Source of the DNA: Eubacterium sp.
Lineage (GTDB): Bacteria > Bacillota > Clostridia > Lachnospirales > Lachnospiraceae
Direction: 5' to 3'
DNA: 64,000 bases
Assembly (NCBI GenBank): GCA_021769425.1
Contig: JAETSX010000007.1
Span: forward strand, 1 to 64,000
Of the stretch, positions 50,552 to 58,596 are shown piece after piece (the first letter of the stretch is position 1; every line of letters begins with the position of its first letter). Made by a program: the position numbers and the translations under genes. Under the pieces are notes generated by a model, which did no database searches, was not told the origin of the DNA, and was given only the letters and a program-made list of their open reading frames with translations.

Positions 50552-52755
50552 AGGAATACCAGAATTACGGGGAATTTTTAAATGATTTAGTAATATGGGG
50601 GGACTGTGTCTGCCGGCCGCAGCCTTCCGAAGATATTCACATGGACTGCTCTGAGATCCGCAGTCTGCAGCCTTCTAAGGACATTCACATGGACCGCTCT
50701 GAGATCCGCAGGCCGCAGCTTTCTCAGGACATTCACATGGACTGCCCTGAGAGCTGCCGGCCGCAGCCTTCCGAAGATATTCACATGGACTGCTCTGAGA
50801 TCCGCAGTCTGCAGCCTCCCAAAGGCAGAAATCCCAAAGAAGCCTTTTCTGCCCTGCTGAAGAAAGCTTCCATCAGTGCGGATCACGGCGTTTTTTCCCC
50901 TTTTCTCTATCTTGCTCTTTTGGCCCGTCTGGAATGGACGGAAATGCTGCTGTTTGCAGCTGCACTCTATACAGGACTAAAGGGAGAAAGCCTTACTCCG
51001 GGCGTCTGGCAGTTATTTCTGACGGAAGAAAGAAGCGATTTCCAGGATAGCGGGAAAACAGACTCTTTCGAATGGGAACTGTTTTGTCAGTCCGCCCCTC
51101 TTCTTTATGAACGGGAGTGGGATGAGACTTTTTTTGGCGTCCGCCTTAGAATTGTTCCTCGGATATTCCTTTTTCTGAAAGGAATCCTGGCAGAACCTAT
51201 CCATATTCCCGGCCTGAACTGGTATTATCAGAAAGAAGATTTTCCCGGCAAGCCAGCCCATTCCCATTATTCCAGCAAATCCACTGCCGCCGGACATAGT
51301 CAGCAGGCAAACGCCCTGCCCTATCTGGGGAAAAATATCCGCCTCTGGGAAAGAATTGCCTCCTGCATTTCTGAGATTCCTGGACAGAAGCTGGTATATC
51401 TGAACGGCCCCAAGGGAAGCGGACGGAAACTGAATTACGCTTATCTCGCCGCCCTTTTCGGGAAAAATCTTGCCGTGATAGACTTCGAGCAATTGGAATC
51501 CCAGGCCCAGCTTCGGGACATTCAGACAGAATGCCTTTTGAATCACTCCATGTTTGTCATTGAACTGCCGGCGGACGAAACAGACCTTTCTCCTCTTCTA
51601 AACTGGCTTCAGGAAGAAGAAACTGTTTTTTTGCTGGGCGAGAAACCAAATCTTGTGAAAATTAACACGTTTCAGCGGCAATACCTCCCCTTTTCCATCC
51701 ACCCCCAGGATATGTGGAAAGACAAAGAACTGTATGAACAGCTAACCCTTGACTACCAGTGGGAACAGGACAGGGTGCGCACCGATTTCCTTAGCCGCTA
51801 CAATTTCCTGCCCGGCAGAACACGGGAAATTCTGGAACTTGCCAAATCCTATTCTTTCAGCGCAGGAACCTTCCGGATTACCGACGAACATTTGAAACAA
51901 GCTGTCCTGGGCGTGTCCTCCCATTCTCTGGATCGGTATGCAAAAAAAATACGCAGCATTTATCAGATGAAGGATCTGATTCTTCCGGATCTGCCCAGAC
52001 AAAAACTATTTCATGTCATAAACCGCATCCGCAACCGGAAACTCGTCTATGAAGAGTGGGGATTTCTGGAAAAATCAGCTTACGGCAACGGCGTATCCAT
52101 GATTTTCGCCGGCCCGCCGGGCACCGGTAAAACAATGGCCGCACAGGTCATGGCCGGGGAACTGGGCATGGAGCTTTACCGGGTGGAACTGCCTGCCGTT
52201 GTGGACAAATATATCGGGGAAACAGAGAAAAAGCTAAACCGCATTTTCGGGGAAGCGGAAAAAACCATGGCGATTCTCTTCTTTGACGAAGCTGACGCAC
52301 TGTTTTCCAAACGGACAGAAATCAAAGAATCCAATGACAAATACAGCAATATGGAAATTGCCTTTTTACTGCAGAAAATGGAAGAATATGAAGGCATCAG
52401 CATTCTGGCAACTAATTATCTGCAGAATTTTGACGGCGCGTTCCGGCGCAGAGTCAGCGATATCATAGATTTTCCTCTGCCCGACGCCCTCCTGCGTCAG
52501 CAAATGTGGAAGTCCATGATCCCCTCAAAGCTTCCGGTATCAGAGGAAATTGATTTCCGCTTTCTGGGAGAACAATTTGAAGTATCAGGCAGCGCCATCA
52601 AAAATTCTCTGATTTATGCCGGTTTTCTCGCTGCCGAAGCAGCAGAGCCATTGCTTACCATGGAACGAATCCTGAAAGGACTCAGCCACGAACTGGAAAA
52701 AAGCGGAAAAAAACTCAGCCGAAAGGAATATGGAGAATATGGGCATTTATTTTAA
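50548..52755 (+). CDS. Second double-AAA+ ATPase, paralogue of the operon ATPase
   Basis: A 735-residue ATPase with an intact second AAA+ domain: Walker A G-P-P-G-T-G-K-T-M-A-A-Q-V-M-A near residue 518, Walker B I-L-F-F-D-E-A-D-A-L-F near 575, then A-T-N-Y-L and F-R-R-R-V-S-D-I-I-D-F. The first P-loop is broken (G-P-K-G-S-G-R-K at about 290). The C-terminus (E-V-S-G-S-A-I-K-N) matches the paralogue at 14393. Residues 25-88 consist of four 16-residue repeats (Q-P-S-E-D-I-H-M-D-C-S-E-I-R-S-L). It is coupled to the regulator by ATGA. Probable role: assembly, recycling or cargo handling. Confidence 0.92.
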   Translation: MKEYQNYGEFLNDLVIWGDCVCRPQPSEDIHMDCSEIRSLQPSKDIHMDRSEIRRPQLSQDIHMDCPESCRPQPSEDIHMDCSEIRSLQPPKGRNPKEAFSALLKKASISADHGVFSPFLYLALLARLEWTEMLLFAAALYTGLKGESLTPGVWQLFLTEERSDFQDSGKTDSFEWELFCQSAPLLYEREWDETFFGVRLRIVPRIFLFLKGILAEPIHIPGLNWYYQKEDFPGKPAHSHYSSKSTAAGHSQQANALPYLGKNIRLWERIASCISEIPGQKLVYLNGPKGSGRKLNYAYLAALFGKNLAVIDFEQLESQAQLRDIQTECLLNHSMFVIELPADETDLSPLLNWLQEEETVFLLGEKPNLVKINTFQRQYLPFSIHPQDMWKDKELYEQLTLDYQWEQDRVRTDFLSRYNFLPGRTREILELAKSYSFSAGTFRITDEHLKQAVLGVSSHSLDRYAKKIRSIYQMKDLILPDLPRQKLFHVINRIRNRKLVYEEWGFLEKSAYGNGVSMIFAGPPGTGKTMAAQVMAGELGMELYRVELPAVVDKYIGETEKKLNRIFGEAEKTMAILFFDEADALFSKRTEIKESNDKYSNMEIAFLLQKMEEYEGISILATNYLQNFDGAFRRRVSDIIDFPLPDALLRQQMWKSMIPSKLPVSEEIDFRFLGEQFEVSGSAIKNSLIYAGFLAAEAAEPLLTMERILKGLSHELEKSGKKLSRKEYGEYGHLF
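50620..50811 (+). repeat. Four 48-bp tandem repeats in the second AAA+ gene
   Basis: Four 48-bp in-frame units encode 16 residues each; the first and fourth are identical in DNA, the middle two have diverged. The repeats lie before the first AAA-like module. Confidence 0.9.
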
Positions 52756-53593
52756 CGAGCCTCAGAAAAAACAACGCTGGGAATCGGGACAGGCAATTCT
52801 TCACCGGGAAGCCAGCGAATCAAAAGACAAAAAACAGCAGCAGAAAACCAGCGAATCAAAGGAACTAAAACAGCCGGAAACTATAAAAAATTCTTACGGA
52901 AAGCTGAACTATCTGCATCATGGTAGAAAAAATGGTCAGGAACAACACGGTTTTTCACTGGAGGCTTTTGAAGCCCCCGGCACTCCCCTTCACACCGAAA
53001 AAGAAAAGCATCTTAATCCTGCCTCCATGAAAAAAATAAGACGAAACGGCAACCAAACGCTGTTTGCCTCGGAAGTTCCCCTGCATAACCAGGCCCTCTT
53101 CTACGATATGTCAGACAGTAAAAAAAGCGTCCGTTTCCTCAAATATATGAAGCTCCTGCTGAAAACCCAGGGCCACCAGACCCTGCAAGATGCCTTTGGC
53201 TTCTTAGACCAGGAATCCGAACACAGGGAACTGGAAGTTTTAAAAAAGACATCCGGAGAACTGTCTCCGGAAGAATTCCAGTGGAAAAATCAGTCCATGA
53301 ATACCCTGAACAGCCGGCTGCAACGGAAACAATCCAGAGAACGTCAGCTCTGTAAAGACCTGCAATTGCTGTTGGATCAGCGGCGCGAACAAGAGCGTAC
53401 GGCCGCTGGACGCCCCCTGCAGAAAGCAGCGGAAACTACACCGGAAAGCAAAGAAAAAAGACGGGCCGACAACTTCCCCAAAAGACATTTTGCTTCTGTT
53501 TCAGAAGATGCCGCCGTATCTTCTTCGGATACCTTCCCCGCTGCATCCGAAGCTCCGCCCGAAGAACAAGATTCCCCGGCAAAAACAAAATAA
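52730..53593 (+). CDS. Disordered, charged protein of the regulator operon
   Basis: A 287-residue Lys/Glu/Gln-rich protein with no recognised family. Residues 15-60 and 230-287 look disordered (S-K-D-K-K-Q-Q-Q-K, then Ser/Pro/Ala-rich end). A central helical part (about 120-225, K-Y-M-K-L-L-L-K-T-Q-G-H-Q-T-L-Q-D-A-F-G) may be the folded core. It overlaps the AAA+ gene by 26 bases. A second ATG three codons in is an alternative start. Position suggests a partner of the ATPase or of the particle. A strong terminator follows. Confidence 0.75.
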   Translation: MENMGIYFNEPQKKQRWESGQAILHREASESKDKKQQQKTSESKELKQPETIKNSYGKLNYLHHGRKNGQEQHGFSLEAFEAPGTPLHTEKEKHLNPASMKKIRRNGNQTLFASEVPLHNQALFYDMSDSKKSVRFLKYMKLLLKTQGHQTLQDAFGFLDQESEHRELEVLKKTSGELSPEEFQWKNQSMNTLNSRLQRKQSRERQLCKDLQLLLDQRREQERTAAGRPLQKAAETTPESKEKRRADNFPKRHFASVSEDAAVSSSDTFPAASEAPPEEQDSPAKTK

Positions 53594-53594
53594 T

Positions 53595-53655
53595 TTGTAA
53601 CAGTTCAGCCCAGGACTTTGCAGCAAGTGCAAAGTCCTGGGCTGAACTGTTACAA
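53595..53655. terminator. Perfect 28-bp hairpin terminator
   Basis: The arms 53595-53622 and 53628-53655 pair perfectly around the loop GCAAG; the core is GTAACAGTTCAGCCCAGGAC. It lies two bases after the stop of the last regulator-operon gene and is followed by AATAATTT. The perfection and length suggest selection or a recently inserted element. Confidence 0.75.
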
Positions 53656-53728
53656 TAATTTCCCGCCGCCTCAAAAAAACCTGTCCAAACTCCATGAAGT
53701 ATGATATAATCTATTACAAGAATTTACC

Positions 53729-53998
53729 ATGAAGAGGGATCCAGCGCTTACCATGTGGAGGAACCCAGCGCAAAACCAACATATATCCACAATGCAGTGT
53801 GCTGGGAGGAGTCCTGATGGTTCCCAAAATAACCACAATCCCACTGGAAAAATGAGTCCTGATAGCCCCCAAATCAACCACAACTCTGCCAAAAGAAACC
53901 CTGGCAGCTTTATTCACAGGGCCATCCTGGAGCCAGAAAACACGTTCTGCTCATTCGGAATCAAATCACATTATCCCAATAAGGAGGAAACCAAATGA
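53729..53998 (+). CDS. Possible 89-residue ORF coupled to the coiled-coil gene
   Basis: An Asn/Pro/Ser-rich frame containing an imperfect internal repeat (S-P-D-G-S-Q-N-N-H-N-P, then S-P-D-S-P-Q-I-N-H-N-S). TATAAT lies at 53705-53710. Its TGA overlaps the ATG of the next gene (ATGA), and that gene's RBS (AAGGAGGAAACCAA) lies within it. The composition is odd and its own RBS is weak, so it may be a leader or non-coding. Confidence 0.3.
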   Translation: MKRDPALTMWRNPAQNQHISTMQCAGRSPDGSQNNHNPTGKMSPDSPQINHNSAKRNPGSFIHRAILEPENTFCSFGIKSHYPNKEETK

Positions 53999-54519
53999 CA
54001 GATAGCGAATTATTACTTGCAATATCCACTATGATGGATCAAAAGTTCAAATCTGAACTTCAGCCAATTAAAAATGATCTACAAATTTTAAAGGAAGATG
54101 TCAAAATATTAAAAGTTGATGTTCAGGACTTAAAGCACAATATAGATATCCTGAAAACCGAAGTCAAAGATCTTAGAAACGACGTCGACATCCTGAAAAC
54201 CGAAGTCAAAGATCTTAGAAACGACGTCGACATTCTGAAAACTGACGTCAAAGATCTTAGAAACGACATCGATGACTTAAGGGACAAAGTAGAAAGCTTA
54301 GAAACCAGCGCCCAACGCATACAGAACAGTGTTCACCGTCTGGAATTATCTCAGGAGAACATCATTCTGCCGCGTCTTAACACGATTGAAGCCTGCTACA
54401 CAGACACCTATAACCGTTACAGGAACAACGCGGACAGAATGGACGCATATTTTGACGACACTGAACTGCTGAAACGTGTAGTATCTGAACATTCTGAAAA
54501 AATCCAGAAGATGGCATAA
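53995..54519 (+). CDS. Coiled-coil protein with heptad-repeat expansion
   Basis: A 174-residue soluble protein: short N-terminus (M-T-D-S-E-L-L-L-A-I-S-T-M-M-D), then a long coiled coil (about 20-115) built of 14-residue double heptads (V-D-I-L-K-T-E-V-K-D-L-R-N-D) repeated three to four times, then a helical end (L-P-R-L-N-T-I-E-A-C-Y). Proteins of this form are common in Lachnospiraceae and usually unassigned. The 42-bp units are almost identical, hence recently expanded. It ends one base before the convergent SDR gene. Confidence 0.8.
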   Translation: MTDSELLLAISTMMDQKFKSELQPIKNDLQILKEDVKILKVDVQDLKHNIDILKTEVKDLRNDVDILKTEVKDLRNDVDILKTDVKDLRNDIDDLRDKVESLETSAQRIQNSVHRLELSQENIILPRLNTIEACYTDTYNRYRNNADRMDAYFDDTELLKRVVSEHSEKIQKMA

Positions 54520-55302
54520 CTACCGTCTTTCACTTCTACGGCCAAATTTTTTCTTTTTCTGCTGGTGGGCCGCAATTCTTATATATAATGTTTCCGGCAG
54601 GAACCGACCAAATGTTACCGCTAATTTTACCGAAAGTTTCGGAACAATTACTGTTTTTCCCCGCTTCATCTGCTGATATGCATAGCGGGCGCACCAGGCA
54701 GGGCTAATTCCCCTCAGGGCAAATTCTACCTCAGCAACCTCATTAAACTCCGTGTTCACCGGGCCAGGGCAAAGACACCCAATATAAACAGGGCTCCCTT
54801 CATATCGAAGTTCCTCCGCAATTGCCCTGGTCAGGCTGGTCACATAAGATTTTGTAGCGTAATACGTTGCCATATAAGGTCCGGCAGGCATCAGCCCTGC
54901 ACAGGAAGCCACATTCAAAATAGAGCCGTAGTTCTGCCGTTCCATTTTCTTCAATACCAGTTTTGTAAGAAGGTGCAGGGCTCTGACATTGACAGAAATC
55001 ATATCCAGCTCTTTTTCCAATCCCCCTTCTTTAAAGACGCCACAATGGCCAAATCCTGCGTTATTGATCCAGATTGCCACCGGCTGATCCGCTACAGCCT
55101 GATAGAGGCGGTAGCAATCCTCCTCTTTGCTCAGATCCGCTTCCACAATCTGACATTCCGTTTTTAAATGTTTTGCCAGCTTCTCTAAGCGATCCCCTCT
55201 TCTGGCAGTAAGCGCCAGGGCATACCCTTCTTTTGCCAGTATTTTTGCAAATTCTTTTCCAATTCCGGAGCTTGCTCCTGTAATTACAGCATATTTTTTC
55301 AT
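54520..55302 (-). CDS. Short-chain dehydrogenase/reductase
   Basis: A 260-residue classical SDR. NAD(P)-binding T-G-A-S-S-G-I-G (residues 8-15), N-N-A-G-F-G (about 82-87) and catalytic Y-x-x-x-K (Y-Y-A-T-K, about 155) with an upstream Ser/Ala region (N-V-A-S-C-A-G) are present. Arg after the glycine motif (A-R-R-G-D-R) points to NADP. The closest type is the DltE/YqjQ-like oxidoreductase group; the substrate is unknown. The ATG at 55302 gives the normal N-terminus MKKYAVITGASSGIG. Confidence 0.92.
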   Translation of the reverse strand: MKKYAVITGASSGIGKEFAKILAKEGYALALTARRGDRLEKLAKHLKTECQIVEADLSKEEDCYRLYQAVADQPVAIWINNAGFGHCGVFKEGGLEKELDMISVNVRALHLLTKLVLKKMERQNYGSILNVASCAGLMPAGPYMATYYATKSYVTSLTRAIAEELRYEGSPVYIGCLCPGPVNTEFNEVAEVEFALRGISPAWCARYAYQQMKRGKTVIVPKLSVKLAVTFGRFLPETLYIRIAAHQQKKKKFGRRSERR

Positions 55303-55346
55303 TTTATAATTTGTTCCTTTCTCCTGTTTTCCGGCGCTGTTCGGTC

Positions 55347-55778
55347 TCACACCTTTTTATTAAACACTGACAGCTCCTCATGATCCTCCATATTAAAAAA
55401 CTTCTGTCTGTCATTATGCGGGAAAAGAAGTTCCATATAAAGACTGCCCAGCAGTTCCTTAACCTCCTCTGCATTGACTTCCTCCACAGGCAGCTGTTCC
55501 ATTTCCATCTGTTTTAAATTCGAAAGCACCGCTTCTATCCGCTGTTTGTCTGTAGGCAGTTTTTCAAACATCGGCAGCGGCTTGGGAAGCTGCTTCGGCT
55601 CTTCGGTTTCCGGCTGCAGAATTTCCTTTGTCTCCGGTATCTTATATACGATATTCCTGCAGGTTTTCTCAAAACACTCCGGATCATATTTGGACAGATA
55701 CTTTAAATCCTCCATGGTCAGCGTGTGCTTGTTGTGAATCTTGATATAGATATTTACAAGACGTGTATCTTTACCCAT
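55347..55778 (-). CDS. Small acidic protein, unknown
   Basis: A 143-residue protein (M-G-K-D-T-R-L-V-N-I-Y-I-K-I-H-N-K start) with a Pro/Glu-rich middle (E-T-E-E-P-K-Q-L-P-K-P-L-P) and helical ends (A-V-L-S-N-L-K-Q-M-E, L-L-G-S-L-Y-M-E-L-L-F). The ATG at 55778 follows GAAGGGAGGATGTT. It is 44 bases upstream of the SDR gene and probably co-transcribed with it. No family is recognised. Confidence 0.7.
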   Translation of the reverse strand: MGKDTRLVNIYIKIHNKHTLTMEDLKYLSKYDPECFEKTCRNIVYKIPETKEILQPETEEPKQLPKPLPMFEKLPTDKQRIEAVLSNLKQMEMEQLPVEEVNAEEVKELLGSLYMELLFPHNDRQKFFNMEDHEELSVFNKKV

Positions 55779-56002
55779 AACATCCTCCCTTCTGAATATA
55801 TCCCCTTGCCGGATTTGTTCAGGCTGCAACGCCATTGAGCTCCCGCCGGGAACGAAGCCTCAGATTTGATTATTCCGGCGGTAAACGAAACCTCAGGATT
55901 TCTATTTCCAGTATAATTCTCCTGTCTGTCCCTTGTCAATATTTACATACAGACAAAGCTGTAGTAAAATAAAAAAATACACGATACAAGGAGATTCTAA
56001 CA

Positions 56003-57163
56003 TTGTTTACAAAAAATCATACTTTTATGGAAATTATGAACACAGAGCCTGTCGGACGGGCCATTGGAAACCTGTTTCCATCCTGCTGGATTTCCCGTAT
56101 TCCGCCGGAACACAGCCAAATGACTATGGAACAGATTCAAGAAAAAGATCAGATGGAATGGGGCGCGCCTTTTTTATCAGGCGCTTTTGTGAAAGCCGCA
56201 AATCTGTTGATGGAAACTGCCGCAAACCAGCGTTTTCTCTTTCTTCCGCTCTGGCGGCCAGCCCCGGACAACAATGCCTGGATTCCGGATGCAGACCAAA
56301 ATACCGCCGAAGGAGTATGGCTGTTTACCGGCAATCCCGCCCTGGACAACCAGGCATTTGCGCATACTGCCGGAACCAGCACAATTCCTCCCTATCCCAC
56401 AAATGCAGTTCCTCCCAAAAACCGCAGGCCTCACCGCCGCCCTGCTGTAATTCTCTGTCCCGGCGGCGGATATGAAATGATTTCTTCTTATTCCGAAGGA
56501 ATACAACTGGCTGAGCGTATGGAACGGGACGGAGGATATAAAGCTTTCCTGCTCAATTACCGCCTCAGTCCCAACAGCTATCCCCTGCCCCAAATGGATC
56601 TTGCACTGGCAGTCATGCATGTCCGTGCCCATGCAGATATTTATGATATCGATCCCGCTCGTATCTTTGTGGTGGGAGCATCCGCAGGCGGCCATCTTTG
56701 CGCCAGTGAAGCCTTATGGCATGAAACTTTAAAGAAGCTGGCATTGACGGCTCTCATGGAAGAATCACAGGAAAACCGCCGGCTGATTTCTCTCTATCAG
56801 GATATTTCCGCCAAACCGGACGGCCTGGGTCTGCTGTACCCGGTCATCAGCTTTCAGTCAGAGTACCATGCCGGAACCTGCCAAAACAATACAAAAGGAG
56901 AGCCTGCACTTCGGGAACTGCTTTCTGTGGAACAGCATATCGCCCCGGACTATCCTTTGACATATGCATTCGCCAACGCCGACGACCAAAGCGTTCCGGC
57001 AAGCAATACCACACGCCTGGAGGAAGCATTAAGCAGGGCAGGCATTCCGCATCTATGCCAGATATTTCCCACCGGAGGTCACGGAACAGGTCTTGGGTAT
57101 GGCTGCTCCTGCCAAAAATGGAGTGAAAATATGCTTGCTTTCTTTGCCTCTTTCGCTGAGTAA
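56003..57163 (+). CDS. Alpha/beta hydrolase (esterase-like)
   Basis: A 386-residue hydrolase. The oxyanion-type segment P-G-G-G-Y is at about residue 154, the nucleophile elbow G-A-S-A-G-G-H at about 227, an acid in the N-A-D-D-Q-S-V-P loop and the His in T-G-G-H-G-T-G near the end, giving a full Ser-Asp-His triad. This arrangement fits the BD-FAE/acetyl-xylan-esterase-like group. The start is TTG with AAGGAG ten bases before; an ATG eight codons in is an alternative. There is no signal peptide, so it is cytoplasmic. Its last 317 bases are overlapped by an antisense frame. Confidence 0.85.
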   Translation: MFTKNHTFMEIMNTEPVGRAIGNLFPSCWISRIPPEHSQMTMEQIQEKDQMEWGAPFLSGAFVKAANLLMETAANQRFLFLPLWRPAPDNNAWIPDADQNTAEGVWLFTGNPALDNQAFAHTAGTSTIPPYPTNAVPPKNRRPHRRPAVILCPGGGYEMISSYSEGIQLAERMERDGGYKAFLLNYRLSPNSYPLPQMDLALAVMHVRAHADIYDIDPARIFVVGASAGGHLCASEALWHETLKKLALTALMEESQENRRLISLYQDISAKPDGLGLLYPVISFQSEYHAGTCQNNTKGEPALRELLSVEQHIAPDYPLTYAFANADDQSVPASNTTRLEEALSRAGIPHLCQIFPTGGHGTGLGYGCSCQKWSENMLAFFASFAE

Positions 57164-58376
57164 AGCCCCGATTTGGTAAAAACAGCCTCCCGGCAGAAAC
57201 TGCGCCGTTTCCCTGTCCCTTTTGCAGGCCAGCGCCCTGATTCTGCCGAAACAGCTTCCAGGTGGAGACTGCACAGATTCTGTCCACCAGATAGCTGCAT
57301 CTCCGGTAAGCAGGCGTACTGTAGCAGGTGGCCGAAGACTCAAACAGAAAATAAGTGAAAGCCCCGTCGCAAACCATTTCTTCCGCCATCGGCGGAAATC
57401 TGTCAGAATGATAGGCATAATATACATTTTTCCCGGTGTAACTGTCTTTGTGCACTTCATAAAAATAAACTCTGGAGTCAAAAAAGCGGCCTCTGGAAGC
57501 AGTAACCGCCAAATAAGTTTTCCCTCCCAGTTCCGTAAAAGCGGCTCCATTGGCAAACCCGGGAATAATAACTTCATCCTGTTTCTGCAGAGTGAACATC
57601 TGCCCCGATCCGGCAGCCTCTTTCTGTTTCGTATTTTCCTTTTTTACCCGAAAACTTCTCAGCCATCCTTTTCCGCTGATTCGGTTGGTATAAGTTCCCA
57701 CCCACAGCTTATTGTCATGCCAGGTTACAAAAGAAGCGATTACACCGCAGGGCACATTCTGATCATACTCCTGAAGCTTATAGCTGCCCTTTCCTGAATC
57801 AGCCGCTTCTTTGATTCGCTCATAGGAAATCACGCTGCACTGCCTGTCAATGCTTTTGGCTATCCAGACATTTTCTCCGTCAAAAGCCACCCCGCCCACA
57901 TGATTGATATCCGGCAGTATAATGGTTGTCAGAAGCCTTCGGTCTTGAGGGTTCCGGTTTGACAGCACATACAGCGCCGATGGACTTCTCTTCCCCCTGA
58001 CGTTTTCCCCGGAAAAATCTCCGCTGTCATAAGCCGTTACCAGCATATAGTCTCCTGCCGTACAGATTCCCTGGGGCACCATCTGCCTGCAGCTCTCTCC
58101 CAGTATATCTGTAACCTCCAGACCCGGCACTGCTGTAGAATACTGGGATTGGTACAGACTGCCGAAAGAACGGTAATGACTTAAGGTATCCTGAAACTTC
58201 TTTTCATATCTGAAATCCATGCTGGTAGGCGCCGGCTCCGGTTCTGTTTCCATATTTTTACAAAAAAAACGGGCCGCATGAAATCCTCCTGCTGTCAGGA
58301 GACACCACGCAGCCGCTGTCATATAAAATAGCACGCTAAACTTAAAAAATAAACCCTTATTGTTTTGTTTTCTCAT
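56847..58376 (-). CDS. Membrane-anchored propeller-like protein with overrun C-terminus
   Basis: A 509-residue protein. A signal anchor at about 10-32 (F-S-V-L-F-Y-M-T-A-A-A-W-C-L-L) is followed by an extracellular domain with repeated strand motifs (V-T-A-Y-D-S-G, V-G-G-V-A-F-D-G-E-N-V-W-I-A, W-H-D-N-K-L-W-V-G-T-Y), suggesting a beta propeller. After about residue 405 the sequence becomes Arg/Gln/Cys-rich and is antisense to the conserved end of the hydrolase gene, so the true protein probably ended near 57170 and a stop has been lost or a frame shifted. The start follows AAAGGCGGAAAGTGT. Function unknown. Confidence 0.7.
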   Translation of the reverse strand: MRKQNNKGLFFKFSVLFYMTAAAWCLLTAGGFHAARFFCKNMETEPEPAPTSMDFRYEKKFQDTLSHYRSFGSLYQSQYSTAVPGLEVTDILGESCRQMVPQGICTAGDYMLVTAYDSGDFSGENVRGKRSPSALYVLSNRNPQDRRLLTTIILPDINHVGGVAFDGENVWIAKSIDRQCSVISYERIKEAADSGKGSYKLQEYDQNVPCGVIASFVTWHDNKLWVGTYTNRISGKGWLRSFRVKKENTKQKEAAGSGQMFTLQKQDEVIIPGFANGAAFTELGGKTYLAVTASRGRFFDSRVYFYEVHKDSYTGKNVYYAYHSDRFPPMAEEMVCDGAFTYFLFESSATCYSTPAYRRCSYLVDRICAVSTWKLFRQNQGAGLQKGQGNGAVSAGRLFLPNRGFTQRKRQRKQAYFHSIFGRSSHTQDLFRDLRWEISGIDAECLPCLMLPPGVWYCLPERFGRRRWRMHMSKDSPGRYAVPQKAVPEVQALLLYCFGRFRHGTLTES

Positions 58377-58539
58377 ACACTTTCCGCCTTTGTCGTATTT
58401 TACCAATACTTTTGTCGTTATTTATAGTATAACCAATAAATTTACAGACACAATTAACAAAAAATGTATATTTTGTGAACTTTTTTCATTTATTTTTACA
58501 CATTCTGGAAATAAATGTCAGACAAACCCTTTTGTTTGA

Positions 58540-58569
58540 TTGCAGTCATTGGCTGCAGTATGGTATAAT
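58540..58569 (+). promoter_or_regulatory. Putative cheC promoter
   Basis: TTGCAG (58540-58545), 18 bases, TATAAT (58564-58569), 27 bases before the start codon. The spacer contains a TGCAG/CTGCA inverted pair that could be an operator. Confidence 0.5.
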
Positions 58570-58596
58570 AAGAAAAAATGTTAAGGAGAGATTCTT

